Positions 7,596 through 16,161 of a stretch of 35,693 nucleotides of DNA are shown piece after piece (position 1 is the stretch's first letter; each line of letters starts with the position of its first letter). Location of the stretch: positions 1 to 35,693 of the forward strand of contig CALFNW010000085.1 of NCBI GenBank assembly GCA_937902275.1, written 5' to 3'. The notes beneath the pieces are model-generated. The model ran no database searches. It was not told the DNA's origin and saw only the letters and a program-made list of their open reading frames with translations. The stretch is from UBA4717 sp002404395. Its GTDB lineage: Bacteria > Bacillota > Clostridia > Oscillospirales > CAG-272. The position numbers were made by a program, and so were the translations under genes.

Positions 7596-10500
7596 ATTAC
7601 TTTCAATACTGCTTGCGGTATCGGTCATATTCGCCGCGCTCCCGACTACATCGTACGCGCTTGACACAGGCACAGAAGTCATACATATAAAAACTGCCGA
7701 AGACCTTAAGGCGCTCGCTTCGATCGCGGTATCGGAAAATGCGACTCGCGGCAAAAGTTTTATTCTCGACAACGATATCGAGCTTAAAGCCGGCGAATTT
7801 TATACGATACCTATAATGGGCGGTACCTTTGACGGTGCAAACCATACAATCAGCGGCATAATTTCCGAAGCAGCGGCGGCGGAAGGCGGCTTTTTCAGAC
7901 GGATCGGCACATCGGGAACTGTCAAAGACCTGAATATTTCCGCCGACTTCAACACTCCGGACAAAACCGAAAAGCTCGGAGGCATTGCCGGCACGAACTA
8001 CGGAAAGATATCAAACTGCACCTTTTCGGGCAACATTGCGGGCGGATCGGACATTGGCGGTATCGTCGGGGTAAATGAAAAATCCGGCACTATCACCGCC
8101 AGCGCCGCAAACGGGTCGGTCTCCGGCTTCCACCGTGCAGGCGGAATTGCCGGCACAAACTCCGGCAGTATTTCAGACTGTCAGAGCAATGTCATGGTCA
8201 ACACTGCCTACCGCATAATCGAACAAGCAAAGACCGGAGAAAATATACTCTCGGTCGAAATCTGGCTTGACGTAACCGATATCGGCGGAATTGCCGGAAA
8301 AAACGACGGAAAGCTCACAGGCTGTAAAAACGGCGGTGATGTCGGATATATCCATGTCGGTTACAATATCGGAGGCATTGCCGGCAGACAGAGCGGCAGT
8401 ATTCACGAGTGCTCAAACTCGGGAAAGATCCTCGGTCGGCGGGACATCGGCGGGATCTGCGGCAAACTTGAACCGGTCGGCTTCTGGAGCACCGCCGAAA
8501 GCTACGCCGCAAAGCTTGAAAAACAGCTTGACGAGGTTAAAAGCTCGATCGACGGCGCAATTGACGAATTTGAAAATAAAGCCGACGGCACGGGCGAACG
8601 TTTCAACGACATCGTTGACAAACTCGGAAACGCCGAGGACTCCGCGCACCGTATGGTAAACAGCGTCGAAGACTTCGTCAACAGCAACGTCGATGAGATC
8701 AATGAACTTTTTTCCCGTATCAGCGATGCATCGGGTGAATTTTCTGACGCACTCACGGAACTTGAAGCCTTTTCGGACGGTATGTCTGACGGATTTGATC
8801 AGATCGAATCGTCGCTTAAAAGTCTTGATGAGGCGCTTGATACCGCACGTCCGGCACTTGATGAATTTTCCGACGCTTTTGATCTGATTTCCGACGCGTC
8901 AGACGAAGCTTCACGCGCAATGAAAAAAGCGCGCAGCTCAATCAGCCGTCTGCGCGAGTCGGTCGGCGACCGTGAGGCAGTACAGACTGCGCTTGTCGAA
9001 CTGTCAAGCGCGCTGACAAGTCTTTCGGGTGCGCTGAGAGATATTTCCGACGCACTTGCAGAAATAAAGCCCGGCACTCCGTCTGATGACGGTGACCTGA
9101 TCGGCGAGATCCGCGCCTATTTTGAAAATCTGCGCCTTACGCTTTCAAAAATCGGCAACGGGCTCAACAAATCGGCAACCGCTGTCGCCGACATGGCGGA
9201 AGCGTTCGGTACGCTTACGCGCGAATTGAATATTGAAAAGCTTGACGACGCGCTTATCGCATTACGCGACTCGTTTTACGGGCTTTCGGAGGCGGCAAGC
9301 GACCTTTCAAATGCTTCAAAAGCTTTTTCGACAGGGATTTCCGAAATCAACTCTGCCGGCGATGCGCTCAAAGATTGCACCTCAAAGCTTGAAGCGGCAA
9401 GCGGCATATTTTCGGATTCTTCCGATTCACTTTCCGAATTTGTAGATAAAAGCTCGACGATTCTTAAAAAATATACCGAAAACAAAATTACCTTCAAGGA
9501 TCTTGGGAGCGAGTTCACCGATTCAAAGGCAACGCTCAAAAATGACCTTGACGAGATGAACAAAGCGCTTACGGCGCTTGAGAGTACCGTCAATGACGAC
9601 ACGCTTTCAAAACGCGTCAGTGAGGTTTCGGATTCATTACACGATCTCACCGGGATCCTGACCGATATGCTGACCGAGCTTGAATCTGTCGGTGAGGTTC
9701 ACGACAATATTGCGGATATTTCCGAAAGCGACAAATCCGCCGCAGGACGCGACGGCACAATTACCGCTTCGCAAAACAGCGGCGAGGTCAGCGGAAATAC
9801 GAACATCGGCGGTATCGTCGGCGGCATATCGCTCGACCTTTCGGTTGACCGTGAAAGCACCGTAGGCATTTCGCAGGTAATCTCGGGCAGTGCAAAATAT
9901 CTCGTGTCGGTGCATATCTCCGATTCGGCAAATTCGGGCAACATCAATGCCTCTTCAGAATATGCGGGCGGTATTGTCGGTAGCGGCGATTTCGGAGTCA
10001 TCACGGGTTCCGTGTCGAGCGCTTCGGTCACTTCTGACGGTGACTATGCCGGCGGTATTGTCGGAAAACTTGACGGCACTGTGACCGGTTCCGGCGCACG
10101 TGCAAAAGTCAAGGGCGCTTCATACGTCGGCGGCATTGCCGGAAGTGTACTGAATATAACCGAATGCCTGTCGCTCTCCGAAATTGAGTTTGACGGACTT
10201 TATTTCGGTTCGATCGCCGGCTTTACCGAATCGGACGGCAGAGTGCGCGGAAACTACTATGCCGGCTCGGTCATCGGCGGAGTGAACGGCTTCGATCTCT
10301 CGGGAGAATGTGAAAGAAGCGATTTTGAAACTATTACGAAACTTTCAAAATTCGGGAATTATTTCACCGAAGTCGCAGTCACCTTCACGGATGAGGACGG
10401 CAACAAAACAGTAAAAACCTTTCCTTACGGCTCAAAGCTTTCCGAAGTACCGGAAATAGCCGATAAGGAGCTTGAAAAGTGGAAGTGGGACTCATATGAG

Positions 10501-10989
10501 CTTCCGCTCACCTGTGATGTTGAAATCAACGGCGACTATTTCAGCCGTAGCTTCACGCTGACAAGCGGCGAAGAGGTGCCCCGTATAATTGTCTGCGGCG
10601 TTTTCGACGAAAACGAAACGCTTTCGGTCTCACCCTTTACGCCCGAGACTAGTAAGCTTCTCTCTAAGCACACGCTTATAGATTCGGGCAGAATATCGGG
10701 CAATGGACTTGAAGCAGACAAAGAATACGAGGTTCACCTGCTTGCAGAGTCGGGCGGCGAGCTGTTTATTGCAGGCGCCGACAATGCGCTTGTACGCCAT
10801 GATTATCAGGAATTCGGAAGCTACATCGTATTTGAGCTTAAGTCAGGCGAAGCTTTTGCCTACTTTGAATCGGCTCCGAACTATCTGCCCACCGTACTTG
10901 CAATTGCGCTTCCCTCTCTTGCGCTTGTGTTGATTGTATTCCTGATAATTCGCAAAAAACGCAAACTCTCAAGCAAAAAGCAAGCTTGA
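7573..10989 (+). CDS. Exported GLUG-repeat and coiled-coil protein, membrane-anchored
   Basis: A 1138-residue surface protein. It has a signal peptide (residues 1 to about 28, ending TTSYA). A first set of GLUG-type repeats follows (GGIAGTNYGKISNC, IGGIVGVN, AGGIAGTNSGSISDC and others, about 130-300). Next come some 430 residues of heptad-like helix rich in Ser, Asp, Leu and Ala (about 305-735). A second GLUG set follows (IGGIVGG, AGGIVGSGDFG, VGGIAG, about 740-920), then a mixed domain and a C-terminal TM helix (LAIALPSLALVLIVFLIIRKKRK) with a basic cytoplasmic tail. GLUG repeats are expected to form a beta-solenoid, so the helices look inserted into one. The ATG at 7573 is preferred because AAAGGGG ends 9 nt upstream. 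Overlap with the MMPL gene implies translational coupling. The partner role is inferred. Confidence 0.85.
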   Translation: MKLTKATELLSILLAVSVIFAALPTTSYALDTGTEVIHIKTAEDLKALASIAVSENATRGKSFILDNDIELKAGEFYTIPIMGGTFDGANHTISGIISEAAAAEGGFFRRIGTSGTVKDLNISADFNTPDKTEKLGGIAGTNYGKISNCTFSGNIAGGSDIGGIVGVNEKSGTITASAANGSVSGFHRAGGIAGTNSGSISDCQSNVMVNTAYRIIEQAKTGENILSVEIWLDVTDIGGIAGKNDGKLTGCKNGGDVGYIHVGYNIGGIAGRQSGSIHECSNSGKILGRRDIGGICGKLEPVGFWSTAESYAAKLEKQLDEVKSSIDGAIDEFENKADGTGERFNDIVDKLGNAEDSAHRMVNSVEDFVNSNVDEINELFSRISDASGEFSDALTELEAFSDGMSDGFDQIESSLKSLDEALDTARPALDEFSDAFDLISDASDEASRAMKKARSSISRLRESVGDREAVQTALVELSSALTSLSGALRDISDALAEIKPGTPSDDGDLIGEIRAYFENLRLTLSKIGNGLNKSATAVADMAEAFGTLTRELNIEKLDDALIALRDSFYGLSEAASDLSNASKAFSTGISEINSAGDALKDCTSKLEAASGIFSDSSDSLSEFVDKSSTILKKYTENKITFKDLGSEFTDSKATLKNDLDEMNKALTALESTVNDDTLSKRVSEVSDSLHDLTGILTDMLTELESVGEVHDNIADISESDKSAAGRDGTITASQNSGEVSGNTNIGGIVGGISLDLSVDRESTVGISQVISGSAKYLVSVHISDSANSGNINASSEYAGGIVGSGDFGVITGSVSSASVTSDGDYAGGIVGKLDGTVTGSGARAKVKGASYVGGIAGSVLNITECLSLSEIEFDGLYFGSIAGFTESDGRVRGNYYAGSVIGGVNGFDLSGECERSDFETITKLSKFGNYFTEVAVTFTDEDGNKTVKTFPYGSKLSEVPEIADKELEKWKWDSYELPLTCDVEINGDYFSRSFTLTSGEEVPRIIVCGVFDENETLSVSPFTPETSKLLSKHTLIDSGRISGNGLEADKEYEVHLLAESGGELFIAGADNALVRHDYQEFGSYIVFELKSGEAFAYFESAPNYLPTVLAIALPSLALVLIVFLIIRKKRKLSSKKQA

Positions 10990-13083
10990 AACGCTTTTTA
11001 TAACAAAACAAATACCAAGGCCGAGCAATGTCGGAAGGACTGCCGCAACAAGCGTCCATCCGATACTGCCGGTCTCTTTTTTTATTGTGAGCAGTGTGGT
11101 TGAACAGGGGAAATGGAATAGGGTGAAAACGATCGTACACAAAGCGGTCGTTCGGGTCCAGCCGTTTGCGGCAAGCACGCCTAAGATTGAAGCGACATCG
11201 CCGATCTCGCTGAGTGCGCCTCCGGCAGTATAGCCCATGATCATTACCGGAATCACGATCTCATTTGCCGGGAATCCGAGAATAAAAGCGATAAGTATGA
11301 TGCCGTCAAGTCCGACCGCCCTGCCTAAAGGATCAAGCAACGCGGCGGCATAGCGCAAAAGGTTAGTATCTCCGATGCTGATGTTCGCCGCAAGATATAT
11401 TATCACACCGGCAGGAGCGGCTACTGCCGCGGCTCTGGCAAGTACGAACAGCGTGCGGTCAAACACCGAGCGGATAATTACTCTGCCGAGCTGAGGACGG
11501 CGATACGGCGGCAACTCAAGCGTAAACGACGAAGCCTTGCCGCGCAGCAATGTCTTTGACATAACAAATGTGGCGGCGAATGTAACGCCGACCGCCGCAG
11601 TCGCCGCAAGCGTCATTCCGAGCGCCGCGTACAGCGGCATCCCCCCAAAAAAGAGTGTCATCAGAGTAATCAACATCGGGAATCTGCCGTTGCATGGCAT
11701 AAAATTATTTGTAAGTATGGCGAGCAATCGTTCGCGCGGCGAATCAATTATCCTGCACCCGACCACACCCGCGGCATTGCATCCGAGTCCCATGCACATA
11801 GTAAGCGCCTGTTTCCCGCACGCGGCGCAGGCGGCAAAGGGACGATCCAGATTATACGCGATACGCGGAAGGTATCCCGAATCCTCAAGGAGTGTAAACA
11901 AAGGGAAAAAGACTGCCATAGGCGGCAGCATTACCGAAACCACCCAACCGAGGACTCTGAAAGCTCCCGAAACGAGCAGGTTTTTGAGAAAGATCGGAGT
12001 ATTCAACAGCGTAAGCAGCTCAAAAAGCTTTACTTCGGCATAATTAAACGCAGACGACAAAATCGCAGACGGATAATTTGCGGCGCTGACCGTCAGCCAC
12101 AACACAAAGGCAAGGAAAACGAGCATTACCGGAAATGCGGTATACTTGCCGGTAAAAATACGATCGAGTTTATGGTCGCGCGCGCCATAGCCGTCGTTTT
12201 TGCATATGACGCACTGCCGTGCGATCTCCTCGGCTTTTTTTACGGTCAGGCTCACCGACAGATCTTTAAATTCATCACAGGTCATTCCGAGGGCTTCAAG
12301 TTCGCGTGATGCGTGCTCTCGCGCCTCGTCAAGCAGACCGCACTCGGTACGCGCTTCAAGCTCCGATATAAGCTCGGTATCGCCCTCAAACAATTTTTCG
12401 GCAATAAATCTGCGCGGCAAAAGTGATGCCGACTGTTCGGGCAGTGAACGCTCTACCCTCTCAAGCGCATTTGTAAGCGCATCGGGATACTCGCAGATCG
12501 TTCGATACACGCACGCAGAGCTTTCGAACGTCCGCTCAAGCAGTGATTCAAAGCCGTCAAGACTATGCTTTCTGCGCGCCTCACAAACGATCACTTCAAC
12601 GCCGAGCAATTCAGACAAGCGTTCGACGTCAATCTCAATATGTTTCCGTTTTGCTTCATCTATCATATTTACACATACCGCTGCGCGATCTGTTATCCGT
12701 AGTATCTGCAACACCAGATTCAGATTACGTTCAAGGCAGGTAGCGTCGCAGACCGCTACCACAGCCGACGGCGGAGAATCCGAGCCGAAGCATATAAAAT
12801 CTCTGGCAACACACTCCTCGGGAGAATGTGAAGCAAGCGAATATGTACCCGGCAGATCGACCACGGTATAATCTCTGCGCTTTCCGTGAAAGCATCCCGA
12901 AGCGAGCGCCACCGTTTTACCCGCCCAATTTCCGGTATGCTGTTTAAGTCCGGTAAGCGAATTGAATACTGTGCTTTTCCCCACATTCGGATTGCCTGCA
13001 AGCGCGATAAGCTCGGTATCGCCGTTAATTTCAATGCCTGAATCGAGTGCTCCGAGAGCACTCGATCTACCGGTAAGACCCAT
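10969..13083 (-). CDS. feoB: FeoB, ferrous iron transporter
   Basis: A 704-residue FeoB. The N-terminal G domain has G1 GNPNVGKST (about 30-38), G3 DLPGTYSLA and G4 NMID, followed by a helical GDI-like spacer. The membrane part contains two Gate-type segments, including the Cys-containing LGCNAAGVVGCRIIDSPRERLLAILTNNFMPCNGRFP stretch typical of FeoB. It takes up Fe2+ across the cytoplasmic membrane. The ATG at 13083 lies 11 bp after the feoA stop and has the site GAGGTA; the frame is open further upstream through feoA, but no start there is supported. The 3' end overlaps the convergent GLUG-protein gene by 21 bp. Confidence 0.96.
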   Translation of the reverse strand: MGLTGRSSALGALDSGIEINGDTELIALAGNPNVGKSTVFNSLTGLKQHTGNWAGKTVALASGCFHGKRRDYTVVDLPGTYSLASHSPEECVARDFICFGSDSPPSAVVAVCDATCLERNLNLVLQILRITDRAAVCVNMIDEAKRKHIEIDVERLSELLGVEVIVCEARRKHSLDGFESLLERTFESSACVYRTICEYPDALTNALERVERSLPEQSASLLPRRFIAEKLFEGDTELISELEARTECGLLDEAREHASRELEALGMTCDEFKDLSVSLTVKKAEEIARQCVICKNDGYGARDHKLDRIFTGKYTAFPVMLVFLAFVLWLTVSAANYPSAILSSAFNYAEVKLFELLTLLNTPIFLKNLLVSGAFRVLGWVVSVMLPPMAVFFPLFTLLEDSGYLPRIAYNLDRPFAACAACGKQALTMCMGLGCNAAGVVGCRIIDSPRERLLAILTNNFMPCNGRFPMLITLMTLFFGGMPLYAALGMTLAATAAVGVTFAATFVMSKTLLRGKASSFTLELPPYRRPQLGRVIIRSVFDRTLFVLARAAAVAAPAGVIIYLAANISIGDTNLLRYAAALLDPLGRAVGLDGIILIAFILGFPANEIVIPVMIMGYTAGGALSEIGDVASILGVLAANGWTRTTALCTIVFTLFHFPCSTTLLTIKKETGSIGWTLVAAVLPTLLGLGICFVIKSVSSLLFA

Positions 13084-13094
13084 CAGTAATACCT

Positions 13095-13340
13095 CTATTC
13101 CACAAGTATATTTTCGGCGTCTCTCGCGCGGATCGCGATGACCGCGCCGCGTATCAGATATGCCTTCGGATCTTTGCAAGGGCTTTTCCCTATACATTTT
13201 ACCGCCGTGCCTTCGATAAGTCCAAGGTCGAGAAACCGTCGTCTCATACTGCCCCCGACCGTTATATGCCTGATTTTTACCGATTCGCCCGGCTCTATAT
13301 CATTCAACTTCTTTTCTGCTGTCTTCACGATTCTTTCCAT
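13095..13340 (-). CDS. feoA: FeoA, ferrous iron transport accessory protein
   Basis: An 81-residue SH3-like FeoA domain protein. The core motif GGSMRRRFLDLGLIEGTAVKCIGKSP and the C-terminal AYLIRGAVIAIRARDAENILVE match the family. It is a cytoplasmic protein that supports FeoB. It is the first gene of the feoAB operon, 11 bp from feoB. The ATG at 13340 directly abuts a GC-rich hairpin and lacks a normal ribosome binding site. An in-frame TGA lies 18 nt upstream, so the start cannot be much further upstream. A GTG at 13328, preceded by GGAAAG, is an alternative. Confidence 0.92.
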   Translation of the reverse strand: MERIVKTAEKKLNDIEPGESVKIRHITVGGSMRRRFLDLGLIEGTAVKCIGKSPCKDPKAYLIRGAVIAIRARDAENILVE

Positions 13341-13357
13341 TCCGCCGCAGGCGGCTC
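13338..13357 (-). repeat. Start-abutting hairpin element, copy 1 (feoA)
   Basis: Minus strand TGAGCCGCCTGCGGCGG followed by A and the feoA ATG. CCGCC-TGC-GGCGG forms a 5-bp stem with a 3-nt loop. The same 17-mer precedes the permease ATG at 16159. Confidence 0.7.
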
Positions 13358-13398
13358 AAACCACAGGTTCAATACCCGTTCATATTAAAAACACCTTT

Positions 13399-13430
13399 AC
13401 ATTCACGCAGTCTTGTTTTCACGTGAATGT
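13399..13430. repeat. Inverted repeat in the feoAB leader
   Basis: ACATTCACG (13399-13407) and CGTGAATGT (13422-13430) are perfect 9-bp inverted arms 14 nt apart. They lie between the candidate feoA promoter and the feoA start, and could form an RNA hairpin or an operator. Confidence 0.5.
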
Positions 13431-13476
13431 GTTCATTTTCAGTATATGATGTACTCAGAGGTTTGCGACAGCGCAA

Positions 13477-13505
13477 ATTATAACCATGCCTCAGGCATTT
13501 GGATA
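13477..13505 (-). promoter_or_regulatory. Candidate feoAB promoter with palindromic operator
   Basis: On the minus strand a perfect TATAAT (13482-13477) is preceded after 17 nt by a weak -35 (TATCCA). The palindrome ATGCCTCAGGCAT (13486-13498) fills the spacer, where a repressor would block polymerase. It matches neither the Fur nor the DtxR consensus that I know. Confidence 0.4.
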
Positions 13506-13540
13506 AGAAAACTGAAAAAATAGTAATATCGAATATAGAT

Positions 13541-13600
13541 TTCGACTTGTTTATCGGTTATAATTATTTGGCAGAAGTGTTTTTGCCGATCCAAGTCGAA
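13541..13600 (+). repeat. Long-range inverted repeat upstream of the GH42-like gene
   Basis: TTCGACTTG (13541-13549) and CAAGTCGAA (13592-13600) are perfect 9-bp arms. Inside them ATCGG pairs with CCGAT and GGCA with TGCC, so the 60 nt can fold into one long interrupted stem. A TATAAT at 13559-13564 lies within it. This is a candidate structured leader or looped operator; it matches no riboswitch class that I know. Confidence 0.45.
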
Positions 13601-13670
13601 TTATTCGTTCAAAGTTTTATCCCGTATCTTTAAACGATTGCTTTCGCTCTGATTATATATTGCCTTATGA

Positions 13671-13685
13671 GTCGGCTTCGCCGAC
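13671..13685 (+). repeat. Hairpin just before the GH42-like ribosome binding site
   Basis: GTCGGC-TTC-GCCGAC has a 6-bp stem and 3-nt loop. It is followed within 2 nt by CGGAGA and the ATG at 13698. The same layout with a different loop precedes the isomerase gene at 22237. Confidence 0.65.
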
Positions 13686-13697
13686 ACGGAGATCTAT

Positions 13698-15788
13698 ATG
13701 TCCAAGATCAGGATTGATTTAAAAAGACACGCGCCGACGCTCATGATCGACGGCAAACCGACTCCGCCCGTGCTTTATGGACTGAGCGACTTTCCTGCGG
13801 CGGCAAGCTTTTCGGCACAGGCACAAAAAAATATTGCCGCTTTCTCACGCATCGGAATAAAGCTTGTCGTGGTTGACAGCGCGATCGGTATAGGCTGGCA
13901 TCGGGTCACGCCCTTTGAGACCGACGCTGTTCTCGCCGAGATCGCAAACGCGCTTGAAGCCGCACCCGACGTCAAGGTGCTTTTACGGCTTCACATGAAC
14001 CCGCCGTATTGGTGGCTGCGCGATAATCCCGACGAATGTGCGGTCTACCGCACGCCCGAGGGCGACTTTTTCGGAATAGACAACGGCGAGTGCGACAGGC
14101 TCATACGCTTTGATGACGATCGACATATGCGCGTTTCGCTTGCCTCGGAAAAATGGCTTTCTGAAGCAAACGAAAAGCTTGCCGTGCTTTGCGAGGTCCT
14201 CAAAGACACTCCCGAAGGTGACGCGCTGCTCGGCATTCAGCCTGCCTGCGGACTGTACGGCGAGTGGCATCAATGGGCAACCGAAGTTTCCACACCTATG
14301 AAGCAGCGCTTCGTGCGTTATCTGCGCCGAAAATACCGGGATATATCTACGCTTTGCGAAGCTTACGGCAAAAATTATCCCGATTTTGAAGCGGTCCCTT
14401 TCTCGCCCGAGACCTTCCGCGCAGGCGACGACGGCAACTTCCGCTCTCCTGAGTTCTCGCGCTTTGTCATGGATTCTCAGGAAAGCGTTCAAAGCAGCGT
14501 TTCGGACGCGATACTTACATTCTGCCGCACGGTAAAATCAATACTGCCAGATAAACTCGCCGGCAGCTTCTATGGTTACTATCTCGGCACGGGCGGCAAT
14601 GATATGACAATAAAGGGTCATCTGAATATTGAGCAGATACTTTCCTCTCCCGACATTGATTTTCTTGCCGCTCCTTTCTGCTATCTTGACAACCGAGATC
14701 CCGAGGGTGTCTGTGTACAGCGCGGATTGCTTGAATCGGTACGTCTGCACGGTAAGCTCTGGCTTACCGAGATGGATCAGTACCCCATAAGCGTGCCGCG
14801 GCTCGGCGGCGACCTCGGTAAAAAAACCGAAGCGATTTCGGATCTGCGCAAAAATGTACTTACTCCGCTCTGCGCCGGTCAGGGACTTTGGTATTACGAT
14901 CACCGTGTAATTCCGCGATACGTAGCCGAACACCCGGAGCTTGCCGCTGCCGGAAGCATTTACCGCAAGCACGGTTGGTGGGAGGACGACTATCTCATGA
15001 AAGAGATCGCCGCGCTTCAAAGTCTTGCCGAACGTATCACTCAAAACGATTACCGCCGCGATGCGGATGTTCTGCTTGTTTACGACACCGACTCTTATTA
15101 TATCCGCTCACGTGTATTTGATTTCGATTACACGATCGTCGAAGCGGTTGCACGCAGCGGCGTATCTTATGACACGATCTACACGCACGAGCTTGCAGTC
15201 TGCGAACTTGACAGATATAAATGCGTAATATTCGTAAACGCGTATATGTTAACTTCCGAAGCACGTGAAAAATATCGTCGTCTTACTGAAGGCAAGCTTC
15301 GCGTATGGCTGTATGCCGAGGGCTTTTGCGATGGTGAAAAACTTGATGCGGATAATCTTTCGCAAACGGTAGGCATAAAGCTCAAGCGATACAATGCCGA
15401 GCCGTCGATCCTTTGCTATCAAGATAAGAACTTCAATATAACCGAAGGTACTTTTGCGCCCTTCTTTGCCCTTGACGACCCTGACGCAGAAGCAATTGCT
15501 CACTACGGCGACGGCACTCCCGCTTCTGCGATCAAAGAAAACGACGCTTGGATCGCGCTTCCGCTGATCTCACAGGAAGTCATGCGCCCGCTTTTCCGAC
15601 GTGCGGGCGCACACATATACACCGATTCTCCCGATCAGATAATCGAGGGCGGCGGAATTACCGCGCTTTTTACAGCAGAGGGCGGCAGGCGCGTGCTCAG
15701 ACTCAAAAACGGCAAAGATATTGATTTTTCGGTCACGCCGTACACAGTTGCTGTTTTTGAGTCTTCATGCGGCAAACGGCTTATGTAA
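13698..15788 (+). CDS. GH42-like (clan GH-A) cytoplasmic glycoside hydrolase
   Basis: A 696-residue protein with no signal peptide. The N-terminal two thirds reads as a GH-A TIM barrel. LRLHMNPPYWWLRDNP (about 96-111) is typical of GH42-type enzymes. The candidate acid/base is Glu189 in GLYGEWHQW, and the candidate nucleophile is Glu358 in LWLTEMDQY. The remaining third resembles the GH42 trimerisation domain (class-I amidotransferase-like fold; VLLVYDTDSYY...CVIFVNAYML). A small beta domain ends the protein. It probably cleaves beta-galactosides or related oligosaccharides in the cytoplasm; substrate is not certain, because family members vary. It is flanked by an upstream inverted repeat and hairpin and by a downstream terminator, so it is a single-gene unit. 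Confidence 0.8.
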   Translation: MSKIRIDLKRHAPTLMIDGKPTPPVLYGLSDFPAAASFSAQAQKNIAAFSRIGIKLVVVDSAIGIGWHRVTPFETDAVLAEIANALEAAPDVKVLLRLHMNPPYWWLRDNPDECAVYRTPEGDFFGIDNGECDRLIRFDDDRHMRVSLASEKWLSEANEKLAVLCEVLKDTPEGDALLGIQPACGLYGEWHQWATEVSTPMKQRFVRYLRRKYRDISTLCEAYGKNYPDFEAVPFSPETFRAGDDGNFRSPEFSRFVMDSQESVQSSVSDAILTFCRTVKSILPDKLAGSFYGYYLGTGGNDMTIKGHLNIEQILSSPDIDFLAAPFCYLDNRDPEGVCVQRGLLESVRLHGKLWLTEMDQYPISVPRLGGDLGKKTEAISDLRKNVLTPLCAGQGLWYYDHRVIPRYVAEHPELAAAGSIYRKHGWWEDDYLMKEIAALQSLAERITQNDYRRDADVLLVYDTDSYYIRSRVFDFDYTIVEAVARSGVSYDTIYTHELAVCELDRYKCVIFVNAYMLTSEAREKYRRLTEGKLRVWLYAEGFCDGEKLDADNLSQTVGIKLKRYNAEPSILCYQDKNFNITEGTFAPFFALDDPDAEAIAHYGDGTPASAIKENDAWIALPLISQEVMRPLFRRAGAHIYTDSPDQIIEGGGITALFTAEGGRRVLRLKNGKDIDFSVTPYTVAVFESSCGKRLM

Positions 15789-15824
15789 AAATTGACCTTC
15801 GGAGATATAACGGTCGATCAGGCT

Positions 15825-15870
15825 AACAGGAGCGAATTTGAGTGAAAGCAAAATTCGCTCCTGTTTAGTT
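15825..15870 (+). terminator. Rho-independent terminator after the GH42-like gene
   Basis: AACAGGAGCGAATTT (15825-15839) and AAATTCGCTCCTGTT (15851-15865) form a perfect 15-bp stem with an 11-nt loop, followed by a short T-rich tail. Confidence 0.8.
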
Positions 15871-15979
15871 TCCAAAGCATATCCGCCGCGCTTTCAAGCT
15901 GTAAAATCATATTTTCGCACTTTGCTCTCAAAATGCTTTATGCTTTGTTTCAACTACTGCCGCACTTTGTTATGCGCAC

Positions 15980-16008
15980 TTGACAAAATCATGAAACGGT
16001 TATATAAT
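15980..16008 (+). promoter_or_regulatory. Promoter of the SLC13-type permease
   Basis: TTGACA (15980-15985), 17 nt, TATAAT (16003-16008). Transcription from about 16015 gives a leader of about 144 nt. The leader contains a hairpin at 16101-16123 (TTTC and CGCCG arms around ACTG) and the start-abutting hairpin. Confidence 0.85.
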
Positions 16009-16140
16009 AGCGTTTCGGATGGATCGATATTTATAATTTGCCGCATCAGTGCTACGCGGAACATTCAGTGTGAAAATGCGATCTCCGCCGAATACTTGGG
16101 TTTCACGCCGACTGCGGCGCGAAATTTTGCATTAACTTTC

Positions 16141-16161
16141 TGAGCCGCCTGCGGCGGCATG
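16141..16161 (+). repeat. Start-abutting hairpin element, copy 2 (permease)
   Basis: TGAGCCGCCTGCGGCGG followed by C and the ATG at 16159. GCCGCC-TGC-GGCGGC gives a 6-bp stem with a 3-nt loop, its 3' edge directly against the start codon. The 17-mer is identical to the element before feoA. Confidence 0.7.

Noticed and set aside
7573..10989. GLUG protein as a phage or IgA-protease-type autotransporter
   Set aside because: It ends in a single TM helix with a basic tail and has no protease motif or autotransporter barrel.
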